Positions 27,899-36,483 of a stretch of 64,000 nt of DNA are shown here, one piece after another (within the stretch, counting starts at the first letter, position 1; each line of letters opens with the position of its first letter). Source of the stretch: Streptomyces diastatochromogenes (GTDB taxonomy: Bacteria; Actinomycetota; Actinomycetes; Streptomycetales; Streptomycetaceae); NCBI RefSeq assembly GCF_002242805.1, contig NZ_MCGQ01000014.1:124001-188000 (forward strand), written 5' to 3'. A program made the position numbers and the translations under genes. The notes below the pieces were generated by a model. It did not search any database, was not told the DNA's origin, and worked only from the letters and a program-made list of their open reading frames with translations.

Positions 27899-28974
27899 TG
27901 AGTATGACGCAGCAGGCTGAGCCGGCGGTGGGGACATCGCCGGCGTCCGGCCCCAAGCAGACCGACGGCCGTACCGCCCGGCGCCCGCTGGCGATCCGGC
28001 TGCTGGCCCGCCCCGAAGTGGGCGTGTTCCTGGGCGCCGTGGCCGTCCTGATCTTCTTCCTGATCGCCGCGCCCTCGCTCCGTCAGGGCAGCTCGATCGC
28101 CACGGTCCTCTACCAGTCCTCGACCATCGGCATCATGGCCCTCCCGGTCGCCCTGCTGATGATCGGCGGCGAGTTCGACCTGTCCTCCGGCGTCGCCGTG
28201 ATCAGCTCCGCGCTCGTCGCGAGCATGATCAGCTACCAGCTGACCATGAACGTCTGGGTCGGCGTGATCGTCGCGCTGTTCGCCTCGCTCGCCGTCGGCG
28301 CCTTCAACGGCTGGATGGTCGTCAAGACCGGGTTGCCCAGCTTCCTGGTCACCCTGGGCACCTTCCTGATCCTCCAGGGCGCCAACCTGGCCGTGACCAA
28401 GCTGGTCACCGGCAACGTCGCCACCGACGACATCAGCAACATGGACGGCTTTGACCAGGCCAAGAAGATCTTCGCGTCCTCCGTCGACATCGGCGGCGTC
28501 GAGGTGAAGATCACGGTCTTCTACTGGCTGGCCTTCGCGGCCCTGGCCACCTGGGTCCTGCTGCGCACCAAGTACGGCAACTGGATCTTCGCCGTCGGCG
28601 GCAACAAGGAGAGCGCCCGCGCCGTCGGTGTCCCGGTGAACTTCACCAAGATCACCCTGTTCATGCTGGTCGGCTTCGGCGCCTGGTTCATCGGCATGCA
28701 CAACCTCTTCTCGTTCAACACCGTGCAGTCCGGCGAGGGCGTCGGTCAGGAGCTGATCTACATCGCCGCGGCGGTCATCGGTGGCTGTCTGCTCACCGGC
28801 GGTTCCGGCTCCGCGATCGGCCCGGTCTTCGGCGCGTTCATGTTCGGCATGGTCAACCAGGGCATCGTCTTCGCGGGCTGGAACCCCGACTGGTTCAAGG
28901 CCTTCCTCGGCGTGATGCTGCTCGGCGCCGTCCTGATCAATCTGTGGGTCCAGCGCACGGCGACCCGGAGGTAA
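27898..28974 (+). CDS. Sugar/inositol ABC transporter permease (RbsC type)
   Basis: Protein of 358 residues. A polar N-terminal tail precedes eight to ten membrane segments. The segments G-G-E-F-D-L-S-S-G-V, G-L-P-S-F-L-V-T-L-G-T and A-A-V-I-G-G-C-L-L-T-G-G-S-G-S are classic RbsC-family signatures. The start overlaps the binding-protein stop. It forms the membrane channel of the importer together with the ATPase that follows six bases later. Confidence 0.95.
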   Translation: MSMTQQAEPAVGTSPASGPKQTDGRTARRPLAIRLLARPEVGVFLGAVAVLIFFLIAAPSLRQGSSIATVLYQSSTIGIMALPVALLMIGGEFDLSSGVAVISSALVASMISYQLTMNVWVGVIVALFASLAVGAFNGWMVVKTGLPSFLVTLGTFLILQGANLAVTKLVTGNVATDDISNMDGFDQAKKIFASSVDIGGVEVKITVFYWLAFAALATWVLLRTKYGNWIFAVGGNKESARAVGVPVNFTKITLFMLVGFGAWFIGMHNLFSFNTVQSGEGVGQELIYIAAAVIGGCLLTGGSGSAIGPVFGAFMFGMVNQGIVFAGWNPDWFKAFLGVMLLGAVLINLWVQRTATRR

Positions 28975-28980
28975 GACCCG

Positions 28981-29892
28981 ATGACCAACAACGAATCCGG
29001 AACCCACGGCGCCGTCCTCCAGGACACCGCCCCCGCCAAGGACGGCCCCATCGTCGAACTGCGCGGCGCGGGCAAGTCCTACGGCAACATCCGCGCCCTG
29101 CACGGGGTGAGTCTGCAGGTGCACCCCGGCAAGGTCACCTGCGTCCTCGGTGACAACGGCGCCGGCAAGTCCACTCTCATCAAGATCATCTCGGGGTTGC
29201 ACCAGCACACCGAGGGCGACTTCCTCGTCGACGGCACCCCGGTGCGCTTCAGCACCCCGCGCGAGGCCCTCGACAAGGGCATCGCCACCGTCTACCAGGA
29301 CCTCGCCACCGTCCCCCTCATGCCCGTGTGGCGGAACTTCTTCCTCGGCTCCGAGAAGACGAAGGGCCCCTGGCCCGTCCGCCGCCTCGACATCGACACG
29401 ATGAAGAAGACCGCCGACCAGGAACTGCGCAACATGGGCATCGTCCTGGACGACCTGGAACAGCCCATCGGCACGCTGTCCGGCGGCCAGCGCCAGTGCG
29501 TGGCCATCGCCCGCGCCGTCTACTTCGGCGCCCGCGTCCTCATCCTGGACGAGCCGACCGCCGCCCTCGGCGTCAAGCAGTCCGGTGTGGTGCTGAAGTA
29601 CATCGCCGCCGCCCGCGACCGCGGCCTCGGCGTCATCTTCATCACCCACAACCCCCACCACGCCTACATGGTCGGCGACCACTTCAGCGTCCTGCGCCTG
29701 GGCACCCTCGAACTCTCCGCCGACCGCAGCGAGGTCAGCCTCGAAGAGCTGACCAACCACATGGCCGGCGGCGCCGAACTCGCGGCCCTCAAGCACGAAC
29801 TGGCCCAGGTCCGCGGCGTCGACACCGAGGAACTCCCCGAGGAGGAAGACCTCACCGCACCCGTGGCGACCCCCTCGGAAGGAACCACCTGA
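28981..29892 (+). CDS. Sugar/inositol ABC transporter ATP-binding protein
   Basis: Protein of 303 residues with a single ABC domain. Walker A is G-D-N-G-A-G-K-S-T, the signature is L-S-G-G-Q-R-Q, and Walker B is I-L-D-E-P-T-A-A-L, with H-N-P-H-H as the switch region. Most ATPases of this importer class (RbsA) carry two ABC domains in about 500 residues; this is the shorter FrcA-like form. The tail after the domain is rich in Glu and Thr. The isomerase gene starts one base after its stop, so the operon is tightly packed. Confidence 0.95.
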   Translation: MTNNESGTHGAVLQDTAPAKDGPIVELRGAGKSYGNIRALHGVSLQVHPGKVTCVLGDNGAGKSTLIKIISGLHQHTEGDFLVDGTPVRFSTPREALDKGIATVYQDLATVPLMPVWRNFFLGSEKTKGPWPVRRLDIDTMKKTADQELRNMGIVLDDLEQPIGTLSGGQRQCVAIARAVYFGARVLILDEPTAALGVKQSGVVLKYIAAARDRGLGVIFITHNPHHAYMVGDHFSVLRLGTLELSADRSEVSLEELTNHMAGGAELAALKHELAQVRGVDTEELPEEEDLTAPVATPSEGTT

Positions 29893-29893
29893 C

Positions 29894-30802
29894 ATGGCGA
29901 ACCCGACTCCGCTCGACCGAATCCGGGTCGGCTCGGCCCCCGACTCCTGGGGCGTGTGGTTCCCGGACGACCCGCAGCAGGTCCCCTGGGAACGCTTCCT
30001 CGACGAGGTGACCGAGGCCGGCTACGACTGGATCGAACTGGGCCCGTACGGCTACCTGCCCACCGACCCGGCCCGGCTCACGGACGAGTTGGGTCGGCGG
30101 AGCCTGAAGGTGTCGGCCGGTACGGTCTTCACCGGCATGCACCGCGGCCCGTCCGTCTGGGAGGAGACCTGGGCCCACGTCAGCCAGGTGGCCGCCCTCA
30201 CCCAGGCGATGGGCGCGCGGCACCTGGTCGTCATCCCCTCCTTCTGGCGGGACGACAAGACCGCCGCGATCCTGGAGCCGCCGGAGCTGACGGCCGAGCA
30301 GTGGGCGCACCTGACCAAGGGCATGGAACGGCTCGGCCACGAGGTGAAGGAGACGTACGGCCTCGAACTCGTCGTGCACCCGCACGCCGACACGCACATC
30401 GACACCGAGGCGCATGTCGAGCGGTTCCTCGACTCGACCGACACCGAGCTGGTCAACCTCTGCCTGGACACGGGGCACTACGCCTACTGCGGCGGCGACA
30501 GCGTCAAGCTGATCGAGACGTACGGCGAGCGCATCGGTTACCTGCACCTCAAGCAGGTGGACCCGGCGATCCTCGCCGAGGTCGTGGCGAACGAGGTGCC
30601 GTTCGGGCCCGCGGTGCAGCGGGGCGTGATGTGCGAACCGCCGTCCGGGGTCCCCGCGTTGGGCCCGGTGCTGGAGGCGGCGCAGCGGCTCGGTGTGGAA
30701 CTGTTCGCGATCGTCGAACAGGACATGTACCCGTGCGAGCCGGACAAGCCGCTGCCGATCGCGGTGCGGACGCGCAAGTTCCTGAGGTCCTGCGGGGCCT
30801 GA
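29894..30802 (+). CDS. Sugar phosphate isomerase/epimerase, IolE/IolI-like
   Basis: Protein of 302 residues, TIM barrel of the xylose-isomerase-like AP endonuclease-2 family. It starts R-V-G-S-A-P-D-S-W-G-V-W, as in IolE/IolH/IolI proteins. Metal ligands are visible in the V-H-P-H-A-D-T-H-I segment, C-L-D-T-G-H and the late E-Q-D. IolE dehydrates 2-keto-myo-inositol and IolI isomerises it; the sequence alone does not settle which activity applies. It ends the inositol importer operon and supports inositol as substrate. Confidence 0.9.
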   Translation: MANPTPLDRIRVGSAPDSWGVWFPDDPQQVPWERFLDEVTEAGYDWIELGPYGYLPTDPARLTDELGRRSLKVSAGTVFTGMHRGPSVWEETWAHVSQVAALTQAMGARHLVVIPSFWRDDKTAAILEPPELTAEQWAHLTKGMERLGHEVKETYGLELVVHPHADTHIDTEAHVERFLDSTDTELVNLCLDTGHYAYCGGDSVKLIETYGERIGYLHLKQVDPAILAEVVANEVPFGPAVQRGVMCEPPSGVPALGPVLEAAQRLGVELFAIVEQDMYPCEPDKPLPIAVRTRKFLRSCGA

Positions 30803-30899
30803 GGGGTTCGGCGCGGCGCGGGCCGGGAACGAACGGGGGCGTGCGGGCGTTCTGACCGACAACGGGGGAACGCCCGCGAGCACGGGAGGACGGGACGAC

Positions 30900-31091
30900 A
30901 TGGCACACCGCACGGAACTCCACGAGACATCCCAGCAGGCCGCCGAGCCGGCCGACACCCCCGCCCGCTTCAGCCGCCTGCCCGAGCGGATACGCCCCGA
31001 GGACATGGTGGAAACGAAGCCGGCGACCCTGCCGGACCCGGCGCGTGACCGGTACAGCGCGGACGAGTGGCTGGTCCGTTACTGCCTCTGA
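30900..31091 (+). CDS. Small hypothetical protein at the end of the inositol operon
   Basis: A 63-residue, charged, soluble protein that I cannot assign. It is rich in Pro, Glu and Arg and ends E-W-L-V-R-Y-C-L, with R-L-P-E-R-I-R-P-E-D-M-V in the middle. GGGAGG lies 13 bases before the ATG. It follows the isomerase by about 100 bp and a strong terminator lies just after it, so it probably belongs to the same transcript. Codon use is typical of a real gene. No secretion signal is visible. Confidence 0.7.
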   Translation: MAHRTELHETSQQAAEPADTPARFSRLPERIRPEDMVETKPATLPDPARDRYSADEWLVRYCL

Positions 31092-31117
31092 GTCGCCCCG
31101 ACGGGAACCGCAACCGT

Positions 31118-31150
31118 GAACGCGCCGCCCTCGACGAGGGCGGCGCGTTC
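31118..31150. terminator. Bidirectional terminator between convergent operons
   Basis: A perfect 15-bp stem, GAACGCGCCGCCCTC and its complement, with a GAC loop. It lies between the end of the importer operon and the end of the converging dehydrogenase gene (31170). Confidence 0.88.
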
Positions 31151-31169
31151 CGGTCTTGACCGTCGGCGG

Positions 31170-32174
31170 TCAGGCCCCCCGCACCTCCGCAATCGTCACC
31201 GGACGGTGCTCGTGCAGCGACAGGGTGCAGGCATCGGCGATCCAGCCCGCCTCCAGGGCGTCCTCGACGGTGCAGGGGGAGGGGCGGGTGCCGGCCACGA
31301 CCTCGGTGAACGCGGTGAGTTCGGCGCGGTAGGCCGCGGTGAAGCGGTCCATGAAGAAGTCGTGCGGGGTGCCGGACGGGAAGGTCACACCGGGCTCGAC
31401 CGAGCGCAGCGGCAGCTTGTCCTCCAGACCGACGGCGATGGAGTCCTCGAAGCCGTGCAGCTCCATGCGGACGTCGTAACCGCGGGCGTTGTGGCGGGAG
31501 TTGGAGACCACCGCGATCGTGCCGTCGTCCAGGGTGAGGATCGCGCCGGTGGTGTCGGCGTCGCCCGCCTCCTTGATGTAGTCGGCGCCCCGGTTGCCGC
31601 CCACCGCGTACACCTCGGTGACCTCGCGGCCGGTCACCCAGCGGATGATGTCGAAGTCGTGGACCGAGCAGTCGCGGAAGATACCGCCGGAGGCGGCGAT
31701 GTAGGCGGCCGGCGGCGGCGCCGGGTCCAGGGTCGTCGAGCGGACCGTGTGCAGCTTGCCCAGCTCGCCCGCCTGCACCGCGGCCCGTGCGGCGACGAAG
31801 CCCGCGTCGAAGCGGCGGTTGTAGCCGATCTGGATCGGCACGTCGCTGCCCTGTACGGCCTTGAGGACCTCGACGCCCTCCGCCATGGTGCGGGCCACCG
31901 GCTTCTCGCAGAAGACGGGGACGCCCGCCTCGACGCCCGCCCGGATCAGCGCCGGGTGGGCGTCGGTCGCGGCCGCCACGACGATGCCGTCCACGCCGGC
32001 GGCCAGCAGTGCCTCGGGGGAGTCGGCGACCTCGGCCCCGAACCGCTCGGCAGCGGTCTTGGCCGCGTCCGCGAACGGGTCGGTGACGACGAGGGACTCG
32101 ACGACGTCGAGCCCGGAGAGGGTTTCGGCGTGGAAGGCGCCGATACGGCCGAGGCCGAGGATTCCGATACGCAT
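31170..32174 (-). CDS. Gfo/Idh/MocA dehydrogenase, inositol 2-dehydrogenase-like
   Basis: Protein of 334 residues. The N-terminal Rossmann motif is G-I-L-G-L-G-R-I-G, the catalytic E-K-P lies in F-C-E-K-P-V-A-R-T, and the C-terminal domain holds the D-x-x-x-H type S-V-H-D-F-D-I-I-R-W. These match inositol 2-dehydrogenases (IolG/IdhA), which oxidise myo- or scyllo-inositol with NAD. AGGAG is present before the ATG. It is the last of three genes transcribed from 34211, after a PhyH dioxygenase and an SDR. I call it IolG-like rather than IolG because the family covers many sugars. Confidence 0.9.
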   Translation of the reverse strand: MRIGILGLGRIGAFHAETLSGLDVVESLVVTDPFADAAKTAAERFGAEVADSPEALLAAGVDGIVVAAATDAHPALIRAGVEAGVPVFCEKPVARTMAEGVEVLKAVQGSDVPIQIGYNRRFDAGFVAARAAVQAGELGKLHTVRSTTLDPAPPPAAYIAASGGIFRDCSVHDFDIIRWVTGREVTEVYAVGGNRGADYIKEAGDADTTGAILTLDDGTIAVVSNSRHNARGYDVRMELHGFEDSIAVGLEDKLPLRSVEPGVTFPSGTPHDFFMDRFTAAYRAELTAFTEVVAGTRPSPCTVEDALEAGWIADACTLSLHEHRPVTIAEVRGA

Positions 32175-32233
32175 GGGGGTGCGGCTCCTAGAGTGCGATG
32201 GTGCTGACGGAGAGAGGGCTGAAGGAGAGAGGG

Positions 32234-33010
32234 CTAGTCGAGGCCGCCGAGCACGGTCTGGTCCCAGTCGATCACCGAACCGGTGACCACTCCGGACCGG
32301 TCGGAGAGCAGGAGGACCACGAAGTCGGCGATTTCGTCCGGCTGGCCGAGCTTGCCCATGGGCAGCCTGGCGGCGGCCTGCTCCCGCCAGTCGTCGCCCG
32401 CGCCGTGGAAGGCGCGCTGGACGGCGTCCTCGCCCTCCGTCGCGGTCCAGCCGATGTTCAGGCCGTTGATCCGGATCCGGTCCCAGCGATGGGCGTGCGC
32501 GGCGTTGCGGGTCAGGCCCATGAGGCCGGCTTTGGCGGCGACGTACGGCGCGAGGAACGGCTGCCCGCCGTGCGCCGCCGTGGTGATGATGTTGACGATC
32601 GTGCCGGGCGCCTTGCGCGCCACCATGTCGGCCACCGCCGCCTGCATCGCGAAGAACGGCCCCTTGAGGTTGACCGCGATGTGCGCGTCGAACAGCTCGG
32701 GTGTCGTGTCGAGCAGGGTGCCGCGTGAGGTCAGGCCCGCCGCGTTGACCAGGCAGTCGATCCGGCCGTAGGCGTCGACCACCTCGGCCACCGAGGCCTT
32801 GGCCTGCTCGGCGTCCGACAGGTCGGCCTGGACGTACATCGCTCTGCCGCCGGCCGCGGACAACTCAGTCACCAGGGCCTCGCCCGGTTCGGGGCGGCGG
32901 CCGGTCACGGCCACCGTGGCGCCCTCGCGCACGGCGGCCCGCGCGATGGCGGCGCCGACGCCCTGACTGCCGCCGTTGACGAGGACGATCTTGTCGTCGA
33001 GAAGTCCCAT
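32234..33010 (-). CDS. SDR family oxidoreductase
   Basis: Protein of 258 residues. The cofactor motif is N-G-G-S-Q-G-V-G, with the structural N-A-A-G, catalytic Ser region and Y-V-A-A-K. The C-terminal segment lacks a substrate signature I can name. AAGGA precedes the ATG. It is the middle gene of the PhyH-SDR-dehydrogenase operon under the LacI regulator, so it probably oxidises a polyol or cyclitol intermediate. Confidence 0.92.
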   Translation of the reverse strand: MGLLDDKIVLVNGGSQGVGAAIARAAVREGATVAVTGRRPEPGEALVTELSAAGGRAMYVQADLSDAEQAKASVAEVVDAYGRIDCLVNAAGLTSRGTLLDTTPELFDAHIAVNLKGPFFAMQAAVADMVARKAPGTIVNIITTAAHGGQPFLAPYVAAKAGLMGLTRNAAHAHRWDRIRINGLNIGWTATEGEDAVQRAFHGAGDDWREQAAARLPMGKLGQPDEIADFVVLLLSDRSGVVTGSVIDWDQTVLGGLD

Positions 33011-33047
33011 GAGTTCCTTGCTCTTTCAGCTCTTGCGCGGCTCTCGC

Positions 33048-34211
33048 TCAGCTCTCGCGCCGCTCGGCGCCGGCCCGCAGCTCGTCCCGCAGCTGCCGTG
33101 GGGTCCATTCCTCGCGCACCGCCCGCCGTACGACCTCCGCCTGCGAGGGCGGGGCCAGACCGTCGACCGGCGGGTCGTCGTCCAGGTTGGTCGGGAACGG
33201 ATAGCCCTCGGCGCTCGCGGCGATCACATGGTCGAGCCATTCCTGGCCCGCGCCTTCGGCCTTGCGCTTCAGCAGCACCGGGAAGACCGCGTTCACCACG
33301 GCCTCCCGGTCCACCGTCTCCATCGCGCGCCCGAAGGCCGAGGACACCTGGAGGAGGTTGGCCATGCGCCGGATGCCGGCCGAGCGGTTGTGCCCGGCGG
33401 CGTGGAAGAGCGCCGGGTTGAAGAAGGCCGCGTCACCCTTGGCGAGCGGGAGCTGGACGTGGTGTGCCTCGAAACAGGCCTGGAACTCGGGGAGTCGCCA
33501 GGCCAGGTACCCGGGCTCGTACTGCTGCGAGTACGGCAGGTACAGCGTGGGCCCGGACTCGGCCGGCATGTCGCAGTGGGCGACCGCGCCCTGCAGGGTG
33601 AGCACGGGGGAGAGGCGGTGGACGTGCGCGGGGTAGGCGGCGGCGACCTCGTTGGAGAGGAAGCCGAGGTGGTAGTCCCGGTGCGCGGTCTGGGCCGCGC
33701 CGCCCGGGTTGACCACGTTGATCTGCGAGGTGACCTGGTAGCCGGGGCCGAGCCAGGCCGCCGAGACCAGGGCCAGGATGTCGTTGGCGTAGTAGTCGGC
33801 GAACGCCTCCGCGTCGTACAGGGCCGCCTTCTCGAGGGCGTTCCACACCCGGTCGTTGGCGCCCGGCTTGGCGAAGTGGTCCCCGGCGGCGGCGCCCGAG
33901 GCGCGCTGCTCGGCGATCAGGGCGTCGAACACGTCCGTCGCCCGGTCGACGACCGCCGGGTCGGGGAAGGCGCCCTTGAAGACCGCGATGCCGGGCCCGT
34001 CGGTGAGCGCCCGGACCAGCTCGGCCCGCACGTCCCGGCGGTCACCGGCGCGCAGCCGCTCGCTGTCGTAGACGAGGACGTCGCTCTGCACCGACGAGGC
34101 GTACGGGTAGTCGGCGAGATCGGTGGTCCGTGCGACCAGGGCGCGGAAGGCGTCGAGGTCGCAGTCCTGCTCGGCCAGCCAGGCCCGGCCTTGCGCGGCG
34201 GTGAGGGACAT
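33048..34211 (-). CDS. Phytanoyl-CoA dioxygenase (PhyH) family protein
   Basis: Protein of 387 residues, Fe(II)/2-oxoglutarate dioxygenase fold. The metal pair H-x-D appears in T-A-H-R-D-Y-H, and the distal histidine is in F-H-A-A-G-H-N with the 2-oxoglutarate arginine nearby in S-A-G-I-R-R. PhyH-family enzymes hydroxylate varied substrates; here, first in an operon with an SDR and an IolG-like dehydrogenase, it may act on a cyclitol or sugar-like compound. A good ribosome site (AAGAAGGA) precedes the ATG. Its promoter region contains GGTTTGTACTGACA (minus strand), also seen near iolD. Confidence 0.88.
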   Translation of the reverse strand: MSLTAAQGRAWLAEQDCDLDAFRALVARTTDLADYPYASSVQSDVLVYDSERLRAGDRRDVRAELVRALTDGPGIAVFKGAFPDPAVVDRATDVFDALIAEQRASGAAAGDHFAKPGANDRVWNALEKAALYDAEAFADYYANDILALVSAAWLGPGYQVTSQINVVNPGGAAQTAHRDYHLGFLSNEVAAAYPAHVHRLSPVLTLQGAVAHCDMPAESGPTLYLPYSQQYEPGYLAWRLPEFQACFEAHHVQLPLAKGDAAFFNPALFHAAGHNRSAGIRRMANLLQVSSAFGRAMETVDREAVVNAVFPVLLKRKAEGAGQEWLDHVIAASAEGYPFPTNLDDDPPVDGLAPPSQAEVVRRAVREEWTPRQLRDELRAGAERRES

Positions 34212-34257
34212 CGTCGTCCTTCTTTCGTTCCCGGGGGCGACGTGGTGCTGTCATTCT

Positions 34258-34271
34258 TGTCAGTACAAACC
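34258..34271. promoter_or_regulatory. Candidate operator shared with iolD
   Basis: The minus strand reads GGTTTGTACTGACA, matching 13 of 14 bases of 26744-26757 in the iolD/ABC promoter region. It lies between the PhyH and LacI genes, a natural autoregulation and target site for the LacI protein. Confidence 0.5.
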
Positions 34272-34321
34272 CCTCGAACAACCAGCACCGAGCCATCAAA
34301 AACCCCTCAAGGAGCCGAAGC

Positions 34322-35353
34322 GTGGGCCACCCCTTCCCGATCCGCGAGATCGCCCGTCAGGCCGGCCTGAGCGAGGCCACCGTGGACCGTGTGCTCAACG
34401 ACCGGGGAGGAGTGCGGGCCAGCACCGTGCAGGAGGTGCACCGGGCCATCGCCGACCTGGACCGGCAGCGCACCCAGGTCCGGCTCGTCGGCCGCACCTT
34501 CATGGTCGACATCGTGATCCAGGCGCCGGAGCGGTTCACCACGGCCGTGCGGGCCGCCCTGGAGGCCGAACTGCCCTCCCTGCACCCGGCGGTGCTGCGC
34601 TCCCGCTTCCACTTCCGGGAGACCGCAGCGGTGGGAGAGCTGGTCAGGATCCTGGACCGGATAGCCCGGCGCGGCTCCCAGGGGGTCATCCTCAAGGCCC
34701 CGGACGTCCCCGAGGTCACGGCGGCCGTCGGCCGGCTCACCGCGGCCGGCATACCGGTCGTCACCCTGGTGACCGACCTGCCCGCGAGCGGCCGGCTCGC
34801 CTACGTGGGCATCGACAACCGGGCGGCCGGCGCCACCGCCGCCTACCTCATGGGCCAGTGGCTCGGCGACCGCCCCGGCCACGTCCTCACTAGCCTGAGC
34901 AGCGGCTTCTTCCGCAACGAGGAGGAGCGCGAGATGGGCTTCCGCGGCACCATGCGCGCCCGGCACCCCGACCGCACGCTCGTCGAGCTGACCGAGGGGC
35001 AGGGCCTGGACGCCACGCAGTACGACCTGGTCCGGGCCGCCCTGGAGCGCGACCCGGACATCCGCGCCGTCTACTCGATCGGCGGGGGCAACATCGCGAC
35101 GCTGCGGGCCTTCGACGACCTGGGCCGCGAGTGCGCCGTGTTCGTCGCGCACGACCTCGACCACGACAACACCCGGCTGCTGCGCGAGCACCGCCTGTCC
35201 GCCGTGCTCCACCACGACCTGCGCCAGGACATGCGCGAGGCCTGCCACCTCGTCATGCGCGCCCACGGCGCCCTGCCCGCGGCGGGCCCCACCCTGCCGT
35301 CCGCGATCCAGGTGGTCACGCCCTACAACATGCCCACGACGTCGGCAGGTTGA
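34322..35353 (+). CDS. LacI-family transcriptional regulator
   Basis: Protein of 343 residues from a GTG start with AAGGAG upstream. The N-terminal helix-turn-helix is I-R-E-I-A-R-Q-A-G-L-S-E-A-T-V-D-R-V-L-N. The effector domain is of the ribose-binding type, with F-M-V-D-I-V-I-Q and V-G-I-D-N-R-A-A-G-A-T-A-A-Y. It is divergent from the PhyH-SDR-dehydrogenase operon. Shared sequence elements suggest it also controls iolD and the inositol importer. Typical effectors are sugars or, for inositol systems, an inositol intermediate. Confidence 0.93.
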   Translation: MGHPFPIREIARQAGLSEATVDRVLNDRGGVRASTVQEVHRAIADLDRQRTQVRLVGRTFMVDIVIQAPERFTTAVRAALEAELPSLHPAVLRSRFHFRETAAVGELVRILDRIARRGSQGVILKAPDVPEVTAAVGRLTAAGIPVVTLVTDLPASGRLAYVGIDNRAAGATAAYLMGQWLGDRPGHVLTSLSSGFFRNEEEREMGFRGTMRARHPDRTLVELTEGQGLDATQYDLVRAALERDPDIRAVYSIGGGNIATLRAFDDLGRECAVFVAHDLDHDNTRLLREHRLSAVLHHDLRQDMREACHLVMRAHGALPAAGPTLPSAIQVVTPYNMPTTSAG

Positions 35354-35379
35354 CCGTACGGCTGCTCAGCCGCCCGGGC

Positions 35380-35724
35380 TCACAGGTTGATCGCGTACGC
35401 CTTGCGCAGCGTCTCGTGCACGGTCCACGTCGTACGGTCGCCCGCGCGCAGCACGGCCATGTCGCCGGGCCCCACCTCCAGCGTCGGCCCGCCCTCGACC
35501 TCGATCGTCGCCGACCCGCTGACCACCACGAACAGCTCGTCCGCCTCGGTGTCGGTGACCACGCCCGGGGTGATCTGCCAGATCCCGCGGATCTGCCGGC
35601 CGTCCGCCGACTCCCAGACCACCTTCCCGGTCACCTCAGGGCTCCCGGAGACGATCTGCTCCGGGTCGAGGGGCTCGGGTTCGAGGTCGGCGTCGGGGAT
35701 GTGGAGAGCGAAGCTGTGCGTCAT
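35380..35724 (-). CDS. Cupin domain protein
   Basis: Protein of 114 residues, a single small cupin of the (S)-ureidoglycine aminohydrolase-like group. Cupin motif 1 is G-V-V-T-D-T-E-A-D-E-L-F-V-V-V-S-G and motif 2 is G-P-G-D-M-A-V-L with T-W-T-V-H. The usual first histidines of motif 1 are replaced, so metal binding is uncertain. Function unknown. It converges on the LacI gene with 26 bp between. Confidence 0.88.
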   Translation of the reverse strand: MTHSFALHIPDADLEPEPLDPEQIVSGSPEVTGKVVWESADGRQIRGIWQITPGVVTDTEADELFVVVSGSATIEVEGGPTLEVGPGDMAVLRAGDRTTWTVHETLRKAYAINL

Positions 35725-35867
35725 GGGGCGACCCTAACCAGCCCGCGCGCCGTCCGGCCGTCGACAGTGTGTGCGGCATCGGGCCTGGTGGGAGGACACT
35801 TCGTCGGGCCCGGCGGCCCGGCCGTGCGAACTGGCGGCGGCGCGGGGCGCGCGTGATCGTGGGGAGC

Positions 35868-36383
35868 ATGGCTGACTCCACGGCGGCCGCCGCCGCACCG
35901 CACCGGCAGCACGACACGCGCGAGGCCGTCCTGTTCGGCGGGGTCTACGGCGCCGTCCTGGCCAGCTCCATGGTCGCCGCGCTCACCCAGTACGGCCACA
36001 GCTCCGCCGCCAGCCGCCGCTACGACGCCCTCTGGCTGCTGGTCACCGCGTGCGCCTCCGCCCTGGCCCACGGCTACGCCCACTACATCGCCGAACGTGC
36101 CCCGCACCACCGCTGGGACGTCCTGCGCACCCTCGTCGACGAGTGGCCGCTGGTCACGGCCGTCCTGCCGACGGTGTTCCTGCTCGCGGGCGCGGGCTGG
36201 GGCTGGTGGCCGCCGAACGGCGTCGAGTACCCGGTGTTCGCCCTGAACATCGCGATCCTCTTCGCCCTGGGCCTGGTCACCGCCCGCTGGTCGGCGCGCA
36301 GTTGGCCGGCCGCCGTCCTCATCGGACTGGTGGACTCGGTGCTCGGGGTGGTCGTGGTGGTGGCCAACGCGGTCATCAAGTAG
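35868..36383 (+). CDS. Small integral membrane protein
   Basis: Protein of 171 residues that I do not recognise. About four to five hydrophobic segments: residues 20-45, 55-75, 95-120, 125-145 and 150-170. A cytoplasmic or lumenal H-G-Y-A-H-Y-I-A-E-R-A-P-H-H-R-W stretch lies between the second and third, and its histidines could bind a metal. GGGGAG precedes the ATG. It stands between a divergent cupin gene and the serine hydrolase homologue, with no clear operon. Confidence 0.75.
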   Translation: MADSTAAAAAPHRQHDTREAVLFGGVYGAVLASSMVAALTQYGHSSAASRRYDALWLLVTACASALAHGYAHYIAERAPHHRWDVLRTLVDEWPLVTAVLPTVFLLAGAGWGWWPPNGVEYPVFALNIAILFALGLVTARWSARSWPAAVLIGLVDSVLGVVVVVANAVIK

Positions 36384-36483
36384 CCGAGTCGGGTGCTGTC
36401 GGGCATCCGGCCCGGCCTCGTACGGGAACGCGCGTGCACCCCCTCGTGCTGCGGGCGGGACGCGACGGGGGCACCCTGGAGGC

